A DNA stretch of 64,000 nucleotides from Thermoanaerobacterium thermosaccharolyticum DSM 571. GTDB lineage: Bacteria; Bacillota; Thermoanaerobacteria; Thermoanaerobacterales; Thermoanaerobacteraceae. Shown in pieces: positions 1 to 7,752 of the stretch (position 1 is the stretch's first letter; every line of letters starts with the position of its first letter). A program made the position numbers and the translations under genes. Location: positions 1,785,501-1,849,500 of the forward strand of contig NC_014410.1 of the NCBI RefSeq assembly GCF_000145615.1. The letters run 5' to 3'. The notes under the pieces were generated by a model. The model saw nothing but the letters and a program-made list of their open reading frames with translations, was not told the origin of the DNA and searched no databases.

Positions 1-68
1 TGCCTTAATACCTTTTCGCATAAAACTGCATGCTGATATGAATAAAACACTAATATAGCATATCTCAT
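1..68 (-). CDS. DUF3343-like small protein, N-terminus only (runs off window)
   Basis: Only the first 22 codons are inside the window. They start with ATG at 66-68 behind a strong GAGGGGGTG ribosome site at about 74-82. The readable start, MRYAILVFYSYQHAV then LCEKVLR, resembles the beginning of DUF3343 proteins (small putative sulfur/selenium carrier-like proteins, which usually open with a beta strand followed by an S/T-x-H-A-x-x-A-E-K helix). The rest lies to the left of position 1, so this assignment rests on a short stretch and the function is unknown. Confidence 0.45.
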   Translation of the reverse strand, partial: MRYAILVFYSYQHAVLCEKVLR

Positions 69-196
69 TTGGGCACCCCCTCACCTTTAATATATTCAAA
101 AAATCCATTAATGATAAATCTTCCTACAAGTCCATTAATTACTTAAAGGTTTTTTCTTGTGTTTGTCGAATTTGTTATTAATGGAGGGTGATTTTT

Positions 197-976
197 ATGA
201 AAAAAAATTTAAAGTACTATGCGACAATTTCAATCATTTCACTATTTGTATTAAATCCTTTTGCAACAGCAAAGGCATCTTATTCATTTGGAACGTATAC
301 AAACAACAATGTCGTGTATAACACATACGTTGTTAATAATTCCAACACAAAGACAACAAGCTATTCTGGATTTACTACCGCACCAGTGAAAGTAAATTAT
401 GTAAACAACGCTAATTATTGGTTTAATAATAATTACTGGTGGATTAATCAATCCAACAGTACATCTCAAAGCAATGGGACTACTGGAAGCGCGCCGGCAA
501 AAGACAATCAGACAACATCATCCAATAACAAACAGTCTGAAAACGGACAAGCCACAAATAATAATTCTTCAGTACAGAATTATCAGGGTTTATCAGCTGA
601 AGAAAAGCAGTTAGTAGATCTTATAAATAAAGAAAGGTCGTCAAGAGGGCTCGTTACACTTGCTATAGATGAAAACTTATCAAAAGTAGCCCGTATTAAG
701 GCAGAAGACATGAAAGGCAACAATTATTTTTCCCATACATCGCCAACATATGGTTCGCCATTCGATATGATGAAACAGTTTGGCATAAGTTATAATGCTG
801 CTGCGGAAAATATAGCTGAAAATAGCGATGTTGTAAGTGCTCATTATGCCTTAATGAATTCAAGCGGTCACAGAGACAACATTTTAAATCCTTATTTCAA
901 TAAAGTTGGGGTAGGTATTATCTCAAATAGCACTGATAACGGAGTAATAGTAGTTGAAATGTATATAAAACAATAA
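197..976 (+). CDS. Secreted CAP/SCP-domain protein (YkwD-like)
   Basis: This 259-residue protein has a Sec signal peptide (KKN then a hydrophobic stretch ending near AKAS). A low-complexity Asn/Ser/Thr/Gln-rich linker spans roughly residues 30-125, and a C-terminal CAP domain covers about 130-259. CAP landmarks visible are LVDLINKERSSRGL, the FSHTSP segment, the AAENIAEN segment and the SSGHRDNIL motif. CAP-domain proteins of the YkwD group are extracytoplasmic and common in spore formers; their biochemical role is unsettled. I chose ATG 197 over the in-frame GTG at 188 because GGAGG at 183-187 gives a 9-nt spacing to 197. The gene stands alone, followed by a hairpin terminator. The Asn-rich linker suggests a surface or spore-coat spacer, which is inference. 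Confidence 0.85.
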   Translation: MKKNLKYYATISIISLFVLNPFATAKASYSFGTYTNNNVVYNTYVVNNSNTKTTSYSGFTTAPVKVNYVNNANYWFNNNYWWINQSNSTSQSNGTTGSAPAKDNQTTSSNNKQSENGQATNNNSSVQNYQGLSAEEKQLVDLINKERSSRGLVTLAIDENLSKVARIKAEDMKGNNYFSHTSPTYGSPFDMMKQFGISYNAAAENIAENSDVVSAHYALMNSSGHRDNILNPYFNKVGVGIISNSTDNGVIVVEMYIKQ

Positions 977-980
977 AAAT

Positions 981-1012
981 AAAACCGAGGTTTATCCCGG
1001 TTTTATTTTTTA
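981..1012 (+). terminator. Intrinsic terminator of the CAP gene
   Basis: The arms AAAACCG and CGGTTTT surround a short loop and are followed by ATTTTTTA, directly after the stop codon of the CAP-domain gene. Confidence 0.75.
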
Positions 1013-1063
1013 TATGAATACTTCTGGTTAAATCATGGCTTCGGTACGAGTCTTGAAATAATT

Positions 1064-1087
1064 AATCTACCGGCTATGCCGGTGGAT
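1064..1087 (-). terminator. Terminator hairpin after the aminopeptidase gene
   Basis: This near-perfect inverted repeat has arms ATCTACCGGC and GCCGGTGGAT around TAT. It lies just past the aminopeptidase stop codon. A very similar hairpin follows thrS (18820-18847). The T-run on the minus strand is weak. Confidence 0.6.
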
Positions 1088-1089
1088 AC

Positions 1090-2493
1090 TTATTTGCTTA
1101 AAAGGAATGATTTATATGCTTTATATCCCATATAGAGGTCAAGCTTCGATGATAATTCATATGGCGAATGCATGCTTAAAAGTGCCACGCCGCAGTCTAC
1201 AACTTCCATTCCATAATTTGCAGCGTAAAGTGCAACAGTTCCGCCGCCACCAATATCAACTTTTCCAAGTTCTCCTGTCTGCCATACTACATTGTTCTCA
1301 TTGAAAATCTTCCTTACTTTTGCGACAAATTCGGCATTTGCATCATTTGAACCGCTTTTCCCGCGAGAACCTGTGTATTTCGTTACACATATGCCATTTC
1401 CTATGTAAGAAGTATTAAGCTTCTCACTTACATCCGGATACAATGGATCAAATCCTGAATTGACATCTGCTGAAAGCAGTTCTGCATTCCTCATAGCCGT
1501 CCTAAGCTTCATGTCTGTGCTTCCCTCTTGCTTCTCCAAGATTTCGGCTATCGCATTTTCAAAGAATCTCGACTGCAATCCAGTATTGCCCATACTTCCA
1601 ATCTCTTCTTTGTCGGCAAAGATAGCTACAGCAGTCTTCTCAGGATTATTTACGTCTAAAATTGCTCTTAACACATCGTATGCACATATCCTGTCGTCCT
1701 GCCCATACGCACCTATCATACTTCTGTCAAAACCTATATCCCTCGGTTTATACGCAGGCACCAGTTCCAGCTCTGCACTTATAAAATCTTCTTCAACTAT
1801 TCCGTATTTTTCATTTAAAATCTTTAATAAATATGGTTTTACAGAAACGTCTTCGGATAACGGCATATTGCCAACAACTGGATTTAATGCTTCCCCAGAT
1901 ACTACATCGGAAGCTTTTTTCTCCATTTGATCTTTCCCGAGATGTGGCAGCAAATCTGTTATGTACAATATTGGATCATTATCATTTTCCCCCAGCTGGA
2001 AAGTAACCTTTTCACCATTTTCCTTTATTACAACGCCATGAAGTGCTAAAGGTATCGTTACCCATTGATATTTTTTGATTCCTCCATAATAATGTGTTTT
2101 AAATAAAGCCAAACCACTGTCTTCATACAATGGATTCGGTTTTAAGTCAATCCGAGGTGAATCTATATGAGCAGCTGTAGCTTTAAAACCATTACGTACA
2201 GAATCCTTACCGATAACAGCCATAACAACTGATTTGCCCTTGTTGTTATAGTAAATCCTACTGCCAGGTTTTAAATTAGTTGCCGTTTCAATATTTATAA
2301 AACCATTTTCTTCAGCAACCTTTATTATTCTGTCAGCAACTTCTCTTTCTGTCTTGCATTCTCCTATAAATGTTTTATAATCTTCTGCAAATTCAAATAT
2401 CTTTTCCCTTTCTTCATCGCTTACCTTAAGCCATCCATTTTTGCTTTTGTATCCCAATTTCTTCTCAATCTCTTTTAACTCGCCACTCTCCAT
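1090..2493 (-). CDS. M18 family aminopeptidase
   Basis: This 467-residue protein is full length for the M18 (aminopeptidase I) family of cytosolic di-zinc exopeptidases, which release N-terminal residues from peptides. Family landmarks seen are AAHIDSPRIDLKPNP (metal-binding His and Asp), DKEEIGSMGNTGLQSRF (catalytic Glu and metal ligand), SADVNSGFDPLYPD, and near the C-terminus the GGGGTVALYAANYG and SMHSPYELSSKLD segments (last metal-binding His). There is no signal peptide. The start at 2493 follows a GGAGGCG ribosome site. It is a single gene convergent with the CAP gene, with degU starting its own unit upstream. The exact substrate preference cannot be read from sequence. Confidence 0.9.
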   Translation of the reverse strand: MESGELKEIEKKLGYKSKNGWLKVSDEEREKIFEFAEDYKTFIGECKTEREVADRIIKVAEENGFINIETATNLKPGSRIYYNNKGKSVVMAVIGKDSVRNGFKATAAHIDSPRIDLKPNPLYEDSGLALFKTHYYGGIKKYQWVTIPLALHGVVIKENGEKVTFQLGENDNDPILYITDLLPHLGKDQMEKKASDVVSGEALNPVVGNMPLSEDVSVKPYLLKILNEKYGIVEEDFISAELELVPAYKPRDIGFDRSMIGAYGQDDRICAYDVLRAILDVNNPEKTAVAIFADKEEIGSMGNTGLQSRFFENAIAEILEKQEGSTDMKLRTAMRNAELLSADVNSGFDPLYPDVSEKLNTSYIGNGICVTKYTGSRGKSGSNDANAEFVAKVRKIFNENNVVWQTGELGKVDIGGGGTVALYAANYGMEVVDCGVALLSMHSPYELSSKLDLYMGYKAYKSFLLSK

Positions 2494-2561
2494 TTCTCAC
2501 GCCTCCTAAATATTTTAAATTACATATTAACTATAAAATATTTTTAGATTAAAAGCAAATT

Positions 2562-3194
2562 TTATGTATGCATATTATACATGTTGTTATTTTTTAATAA
2601 ATATATAGCAGCCTGTGTTCTATCTTTAACATCCAGCTTCCTAAATATATTGTATACATGATTTTTAACTGTTTTTTCGCTTAAGAATAATTTATCTGCT
2701 ATCTCTTTATTGCTATACCCTTCCGCAATCAAACTCAATATCTGCATTTCCCTATCAGTAAGCTCTTTTTTGCATTCATCTGTATCTAAATTTTCAATCT
2801 CACTTACCAATGAAGGGTGTATGTAAACACCTCCATTTGATATTGTTCTAATTGCTTTAATTAGCTCATCTGAATCAGCGTCTTTTAAGATGTAGCCTTC
2901 AACTCCAATTTTTAATGCTTCCATCAAATATTCCTTGTCATTGTAAATTGTTAGAAACATTATTTTGTTCTTTGGGTTGTCGTTTTTAAGCATCTTTGCA
3001 GCTTTAATGCCATTAATATTGGGCATGTTTATATCCATCAATATTATGTCTGGAGAAATTTTTTTAGCAATTTCATATGCTTCTTCACCATCAGATGCCT
3101 GATATATGACTTTCATATCTTCTTCTAATTCTATGATTTGCTTCAATCCCTGGCGCAAAAGCACATGATCGTCAGCAATCAAAATATTAATCAC
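2562..3194 (-). CDS. degU: DegU-like NarL/FixJ response regulator
   Basis: This 210-residue two-component response regulator has a receiver domain at about 1-120 (acidic pair DD at 8-9, phospho-acceptor D54 in ILMDINMP, Lys in LKDADSDE) and a LuxR-type HTH at about 140-205 (LTDREMQILSLIAEGYSNKEIA). No ATG is available. The GTG at 3194 gives the usual start MINILIADDH, so I prefer it to the GTGs at 3206 and 3209. Its first codons overlap the degS stop by 8 nt (GTGATTAA), which implies translational coupling. DegU controls exoenzyme, competence and motility genes in Bacillus; the targets here are unknown. The gene is intact, but its kinase gene next door carries a frameshift. Confidence 0.88.
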   Translation of the reverse strand: MINILIADDHVLLRQGLKQIIELEEDMKVIYQASDGEEAYEIAKKISPDIILMDINMPNINGIKAAKMLKNDNPKNKIMFLTIYNDKEYLMEALKIGVEGYILKDADSDELIKAIRTISNGGVYIHPSLVSEIENLDTDECKKELTDREMQILSLIAEGYSNKEIADKLFLSEKTVKNHVYNIFRKLDVKDRTQAAIYLLKNNNMYNMHT

Positions 3195-4334
3195 TGTTTT
3201 TATCACCACCTAGCGGAATAGAAATATAAATTTGAGTTCCTTCGTTTGGCGAGCTGTTTATCTCAAATTGCCCGTTTAATATTTGAACCCTCTCCCTCAT
3301 CCCTAAAAGTCCAAATTTATTGTCTGCTGATGCTTTTTCAAAACCTATGCCATCATCTTTAATGATTATGCTTACAAACCGATCCCCAAACTCCAATTTT
3401 ATAATAGCATTTTTGCCTTTGAATGCTTTTTTATGTTTGTCAAGGCTTCCTGTATAACTCTGAAACAAGTTATTTCAATTTCAGGTTTTAATCTTTTATG
3501 TTCTGACAGAGCGACAAAATCAACATTTATCCCTGTCTCACTTATAAAATTGTTTATGTACTTTGAAACGGCAGGTATTAATCCCAGGTCATCAAGAATA
3601 GATGGTCTTAAATCGTATATGATCTTTCTGACTTCTCTCAATGAATAGTGTGCAATGTCTTTTAGGTTTTTAAGCTCTCCCTTTGCTTTTTCTGCATCTT
3701 TACTGATAAGTTTTTCACATAATTCGGCCTTTAAGATTACATTTGCCATAGATTGTGCCGGACCATCATGTATCTCCCTGGCTATCCTTTTCCTCTCCTC
3801 CTCCTGCGCTTCAATTATGCGGATATTCAAAAGCTGCCTGTCTTTTAGCTCTTCATATTGGTTGTGAAGCTTTGTCAAATCTCCAGTTAAATAATCCAGT
3901 GCGACGCCAATCTGAGTAGAAAGCTTCTCTGCCTTTTCAACTATTCCTCTGTATTCTATAAGCTTTCTCTCCAATTCATTTCTTCTCGTTATTAAATCTT
4001 TCTCCTCTCGCCTTTTTAAAATAAGCTCAACTTGAATTTCCTTCGCTTCTTCATATGCTTCTTTGATGGCGTCTTCACTTATGTTTCCAAATCTTTGACT
4101 TACATAAGCCAACTTTAACTTAGAGCTTTTTTCTTTCCTTTCCAAAAGCTCCACTTCCTTTATGACTGATCTTACTTTTACTTTTAATTCGTTTATTTGC
4201 TCTTCCAATTCATGATACTCGTTTCTGGTCTTCTCCAATATTTCCGAAATCTGTTCTTTGCTGCTACCTATAACTTCTATGGTTTTCTCCACTATGTTAT
4301 CGAGCTTTTTATCATATTCAAACTTGGAAGCCAT
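3187..4334 (-). pseudogene. degS: DegS-like sensor histidine kinase, single frameshift
   Basis: This is a cytoplasmic DegS-type kinase: an N-terminal coiled coil (about 1-175), a HisKA_3 domain with the phospho-acceptor in AREIHDGPAQ (H189), then an HATPase domain. The reading frame breaks inside the ATPase domain. Residues up to IKKHSKAK are in one frame and NAIIKLEFG onward, including KDDGIGFE and FGLLGMRERV, are in another. The break coincides with a run of five A on the coding strand (3410-3414). Adding one A restores an uninterrupted 382-residue protein, close to the normal DegS length. It may be a true mutation, a sequencing error in a homopolymer, or slippage (a -1 slip on the A run would also restore the frame). 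Everything else about the gene looks conserved, so I suspect it is either functional or very recently broken. Confidence 0.8.
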
Positions 4335-4412
4335 GTTTACACCTCAAAGACAAATTTTATTTATCTTATTCGACAAAAAATTTCTAATTCCTTCATTTTT
4401 GTATTAAGACAT

Positions 4413-4436
4413 AAAAAAAAGACCCGCTAGGGTTCA
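4413..4436 (-). terminator. Weak terminator after the tRNA pair
   Basis: A short ACCC/GGGT stem is followed by eight T on the minus strand, directly after tRNA-Ile. Confidence 0.5.
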
Positions 4437-4440
4437 TAAA

Positions 4441-4514
4441 TGGGCTTAGATGGACTTGAACCATCGACCTCACGCTTATCAGGCGTGCGCTCTTACCGCC
4501 TGAGCTACAAGCCC
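4441..4514 (-). tRNA. tRNA-Ile (anticodon GAT)
   Basis: The cloverleaf can be drawn completely: acceptor GGGCTTG pairing TAAGCCC, D-stem GCTC/GAGC, anticodon stem CACGC/GCGTG around CTGATAA, and T-stem GATGG/CCATC with TTCAAGT. The anticodon is GAT, reading ATC/ATT. The 3' CCA is not encoded and must be added after transcription, unlike in the neighbouring tRNA-Ala. Confidence 0.95.
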
Positions 4515-4515
4515 A

Positions 4516-4591
4516 TGGTGGAGATGAGGAGATTCGAACTCCTGACCCCCTGCTTGCAAGGCAGGTGCTCTCCCAACTGAGCTACACCCCC
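4516..4591 (-). tRNA. tRNA-Ala (anticodon TGC)
   Basis: The cloverleaf has acceptor GGGGGTG/CATCTCC, the anticodon loop CTTGCAA with TGC, and the T-arm AGGAG TTCGAAT CTCCT. The 3' CCA is encoded. It lies one nucleotide upstream of tRNA-Ile and is almost certainly co-transcribed with it from the promoter at 4606-4633. The Ile-Ala pair is the one often found in rRNA spacers, but no rRNA gene is present here. Confidence 0.95.
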
Positions 4592-4605
4592 GTCAAACAA
4601 TTATT

Positions 4606-4633
4606 ATTATACCATATATTATAATGTTGTCAA
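4606..4633 (-). promoter_or_regulatory. Sigma-A promoter for the tRNA pair
   Basis: TTGACA (4628-4633) and TATAAT (4606-4611), both consensus, are separated by 16 nt. The -35 box overlaps the stop codon of yunB, so the tRNAs need not rely on read-through. Confidence 0.85.
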
Positions 4634-5340
4634 TTACTTTCTATGTTAATTTTTGAATCACCATTTGGAACAGGCACAGTATATTTATTGCCATTTACAT
4701 CTACATAACTTGCAGGTACATCGCCTACAATAATGCTATCAGCGATAGGCATGTGGGTTGAAACCTGTATTTGCTTCGATGCAAGAGGTGCGATGATTTG
4801 AATATTTGTCTTTATGTAAAGATATATTATGTGCCTTGTCTGATTTATTCCAGCAGGTTCAAAACTTGATTGAAAATCTAAGTATACAGATCCTATAGGA
4901 AGCAGTCCAACCTTTATTCTAGGCCCTGTATTGGCAAATATATCTTTTGATATTAGACTGCCAAGAGGCAGCTTCACATATACTGATCCTATACTGTTTA
5001 GGTTATCTTGAACAGCCTGAGTAATCTTTGTAGACAATATGTTCATCTCTATTGTATTTGCTTGAAGCATAGAGACTTTACCGTTTTTGTCGGTTCTCAC
5101 ATTGATAAGGTCATTATACTGAATTCCTTTCAAGACTTTTTCGTTGATGGATTTATTAATTGATTTTACTGCAACTTCCTGTGCTACAGTCTCGCTAGCT
5201 TTAAGAAGCGCAGGTCTTAGCCTGTACGCCACAAATGAATATATAATAGATATTAAAAAAAATATCAGAAAAATGTATATGTAATTTTTATTTATTTCAT
5301 ATAATTTAAGTCTTCTTCTTCCCCATCTTTTTCTCCTCAT
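4630..5340 (-). CDS. yunB: Sporulation protein YunB
   Basis: This 236-residue protein has a basic N-terminus (MRRKRWGRRR), one membrane segment at about residues 20-40 and a large domain outside. It matches the YunB family, conserved in endospore formers and transcribed in the mother cell; its biochemical role is not established. Landmarks include the KASETVAQEVAVKSINKSIN segment after the membrane helix and LPLGSLI in the middle. I prefer ATG 5340 to the in-frame GTG at 5352, because that GTG lies inside the ribosome-binding sequence GGAGGTG. It sits downstream of mutS2, with only about 50 nt between them. Confidence 0.85.
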   Translation of the reverse strand: MRRKRWGRRRLKLYEINKNYIYIFLIFFLISIIYSFVAYRLRPALLKASETVAQEVAVKSINKSINEKVLKGIQYNDLINVRTDKNGKVSMLQANTIEMNILSTKITQAVQDNLNSIGSVYVKLPLGSLISKDIFANTGPRIKVGLLPIGSVYLDFQSSFEPAGINQTRHIIYLYIKTNIQIIAPLASKQIQVSTHMPIADSIIVGDVPASYVDVNGNKYTVPVPNGDSKINIESN

Positions 5341-5391
5341 ATAGAAAAACACCTCCTCTATATTTTATGATAGATGAGGTGTTTTGGTTAC

Positions 5392-7752
5392 TCATTTTTC
5401 TTTTAATTCTACTATTGTTACACCATCTTCTCCTTCGCCGTATCTTCCCAGTCTAAAAGATTTGACATGCTTATTCATTTTAAGAAGTCTAGCGATACCG
5501 CTTCGTAATATACCCGTCCCCTTGCCATGTATTACTGTAACCTGCTTAAGACCAGCGAGATAAGCATCGTCCAGGTATTTTTCCACTTCTATCTCAGCTT
5601 CTTCCAGCGTTTTGCCACGGAGATCTATTGATGTTGATATGTTGGAAGATTTTTCATTAATATATGTAGCAAAGCCTTTCTCTAATTTTTTTTCTTCATC
5701 TGATTCAGCTTCTCTTAAATTGCTTATATGAACATTCATCTTTAGTATTCCTGCCTGGATTTTTACATTTCCATCTTTATCCGGCTCAGACAATGCTGTC
5801 CCAGTTTGATCAAGCGGTACAATATAAAACGTCTGTCCAGGCATAACTTTTTTGGGTATTTTTTTATATACAGGAACTTCTGACTTTTTAAGGCTTTCTT
5901 CCATTTCACTTATATTTTCTTTAAGCTTCTTTCTCGCTTCTTCTATAAGTTTATTTTTCTTATCAGATTTTTCAGCCTCTCTTAGCTTTGCAATAATTTC
6001 GTCTGCGGTAGATTTCGTATTCTCTAATATCTTTCTTGCTTTTTCCCTTGCTTTTTCTATGATCCTGTCTCTTTCTGCTTCAGTCTGTCTTCTCTTTCTT
6101 TCGTACTCCTCTTTTACGCTGTTTACCTGCCTCTTTAAATCCTCAATCTCTTCTTTTGCCTTTTCTGCTTCAATCCTCTTATCTTCAAGATCTTTTATTA
6201 TATCTTCGAATTTCAGCTCTTCGTTAGTTATATAATTTCTAGCATTATCTATGATTTCTTCATTAAGTCCAAGGCGCCTGCTTATTTCAAAGGCATTGCT
6301 TTTACCGGGTATTCCTATCGTAAGCCTGTATGTAGGTCTTAAAGTCTCTACATCAAATTCAACAGAGGCGTTTTCCACACCATCATTTTTCAATGCATAT
6401 TGTTTTAGCTCACTGTAGTGGGTTGTAGCAATGGTACGGCAATTTATCCTGTGAAGAAAGTCAAGAATGCTCATTGCAAGGGCAGCGCCTTCTGTAGGAT
6501 CTGTACCAGCCCCCAGTTCATCCAGCAAAACCAAGCTATTGCTTGTAACACTATTCAGTATTGTCACAATATTTGTCATGTGAGCCGAAAATGTACTTAA
6601 ACTCTGCTCAATACTCTGCTCATCGCCTATGTCAACAAATATGTTATCAAAGAAAGCTACACTTGAACCTTCGTCAGTAGGAATATTTAATCCTGACATA
6701 GCCATCAAAGTAAGAAGTCCAACTGTCTTAAGGGTAACGGTCTTGCCTCCGGTATTTGGTCCTGTTATAACAAGTGTATCAAATGAGTCACCTAAATATA
6801 CGCTTATTGGCACAACTGCATCTTTTGGAAGCAAAGGGTGTCTGGCATTCTTTAAATTTATATATCCATGTGTATTAAATACAGGCTTAGACGAATTTGT
6901 GTTTATAGAATACTTCGCCTTTGCAAAGATAACGTCAAGCTCAGTCAACGCTATCATATTTTCGTGTATCTCAGATATATGCTGACTTATATCATCAGTA
7001 AGTTCTGACAAAATCTTTTCAATTTCTTGCTGTTCTTTTATTTCAAGCTGTCTTAAGTCATTGTTTAACTCAACAACAGTCATAGGCTCTATAAAAAGCG
7101 TTGCACCGCTGGAAGACTGGTCGTGAATAAGCCCTTTAAACATGCCTCTGTACTCCTGTTTTACCGGTACAACATATCTTCCATTTCTTATTGTTATTAT
7201 AGGGTCTTGAAGTTCTTTTGAGGAAGAAGCAATTATAGAATTTAAGGTATCTTTTATCTTGTTATTTATATGAGCTTTTTGTCTTCGTATATCTTTAAGC
7301 GCAGGCGATGCATCATCTGACAGCTCATCTTCTGATATAACAATTCTGTCTATTCTCTCATACAAATCTCTAAGATTTGTGAGCCTAATATTGTATTCTC
7401 TTAAAAGCGGATAATTGCTTTCTTCTTTTTCACTCCTCAAATATGATTTTACTCTTCCTGCCAATGACAAAAACCTTGATATTGTCATCAGCTGTCCGAT
7501 ATTAAGCGTTGACTTTATCTTAGCTTTATTTAAAATATCATCTATTTTTTTAAATGCGAATGACATATTGCCGTATGAACTTATAAATGATACGGCTTCA
7601 TTTACTTTGTCAATCTCTTTTGCGGCTTTATCAAGATTATCATATGGTTTAATATCTAAAGCCATTTCCTTGCCTGGCTCTGAATCGCATAAATTCACAA
7701 TATGATTAACGATTTTGTCAAATTCCAAATTTCTAAAATATCTCTCTTCCAT
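5392..7752 (-). CDS. mutS2: MutS2 family DNA/ribosome-associated ATPase with Smr nuclease domain
   Basis: This 786-residue protein is the normal length for MutS2. It has a MutS-like core and clamp, an ABC-type ATPase with Walker A GPNTGGKT (331-338), the DELGAGTDPTEGAALAM signature and Walker B region, a long charged coiled coil at about 510-640, and a C-terminal Smr domain (IDLRGKTLEEAE, HGKGTGILR). MutS2 lacks the mismatch-recognition domain of MutS. It has been linked to suppression of recombination and to splitting collided ribosomes, with the Smr domain as nuclease. The start ATG overlaps the stop of the upstream U32 gene by one base (TAATG), so the two are translationally coupled. Confidence 0.95.
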   Translation of the reverse strand: MEERYFRNLEFDKIVNHIVNLCDSEPGKEMALDIKPYDNLDKAAKEIDKVNEAVSFISSYGNMSFAFKKIDDILNKAKIKSTLNIGQLMTISRFLSLAGRVKSYLRSEKEESNYPLLREYNIRLTNLRDLYERIDRIVISEDELSDDASPALKDIRRQKAHINNKIKDTLNSIIASSSKELQDPIITIRNGRYVVPVKQEYRGMFKGLIHDQSSSGATLFIEPMTVVELNNDLRQLEIKEQQEIEKILSELTDDISQHISEIHENMIALTELDVIFAKAKYSINTNSSKPVFNTHGYINLKNARHPLLPKDAVVPISVYLGDSFDTLVITGPNTGGKTVTLKTVGLLTLMAMSGLNIPTDEGSSVAFFDNIFVDIGDEQSIEQSLSTFSAHMTNIVTILNSVTSNSLVLLDELGAGTDPTEGAALAMSILDFLHRINCRTIATTHYSELKQYALKNDGVENASVEFDVETLRPTYRLTIGIPGKSNAFEISRRLGLNEEIIDNARNYITNEELKFEDIIKDLEDKRIEAEKAKEEIEDLKRQVNSVKEEYERKRRQTEAERDRIIEKAREKARKILENTKSTADEIIAKLREAEKSDKKNKLIEEARKKLKENISEMEESLKKSEVPVYKKIPKKVMPGQTFYIVPLDQTGTALSEPDKDGNVKIQAGILKMNVHISNLREAESDEEKKLEKGFATYINEKSSNISTSIDLRGKTLEEAEIEVEKYLDDAYLAGLKQVTVIHGKGTGILRSGIARLLKMNKHVKSFRLGRYGEGEDGVTIVELKEK

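Noticed and set aside
3187-4334. Programmed -1 frameshift as the normal way to make DegS
   Set aside because: The five-A run is not a classic slippery heptamer and no stimulatory structure was evident; a missing base is simpler. Kept only as an alternative.
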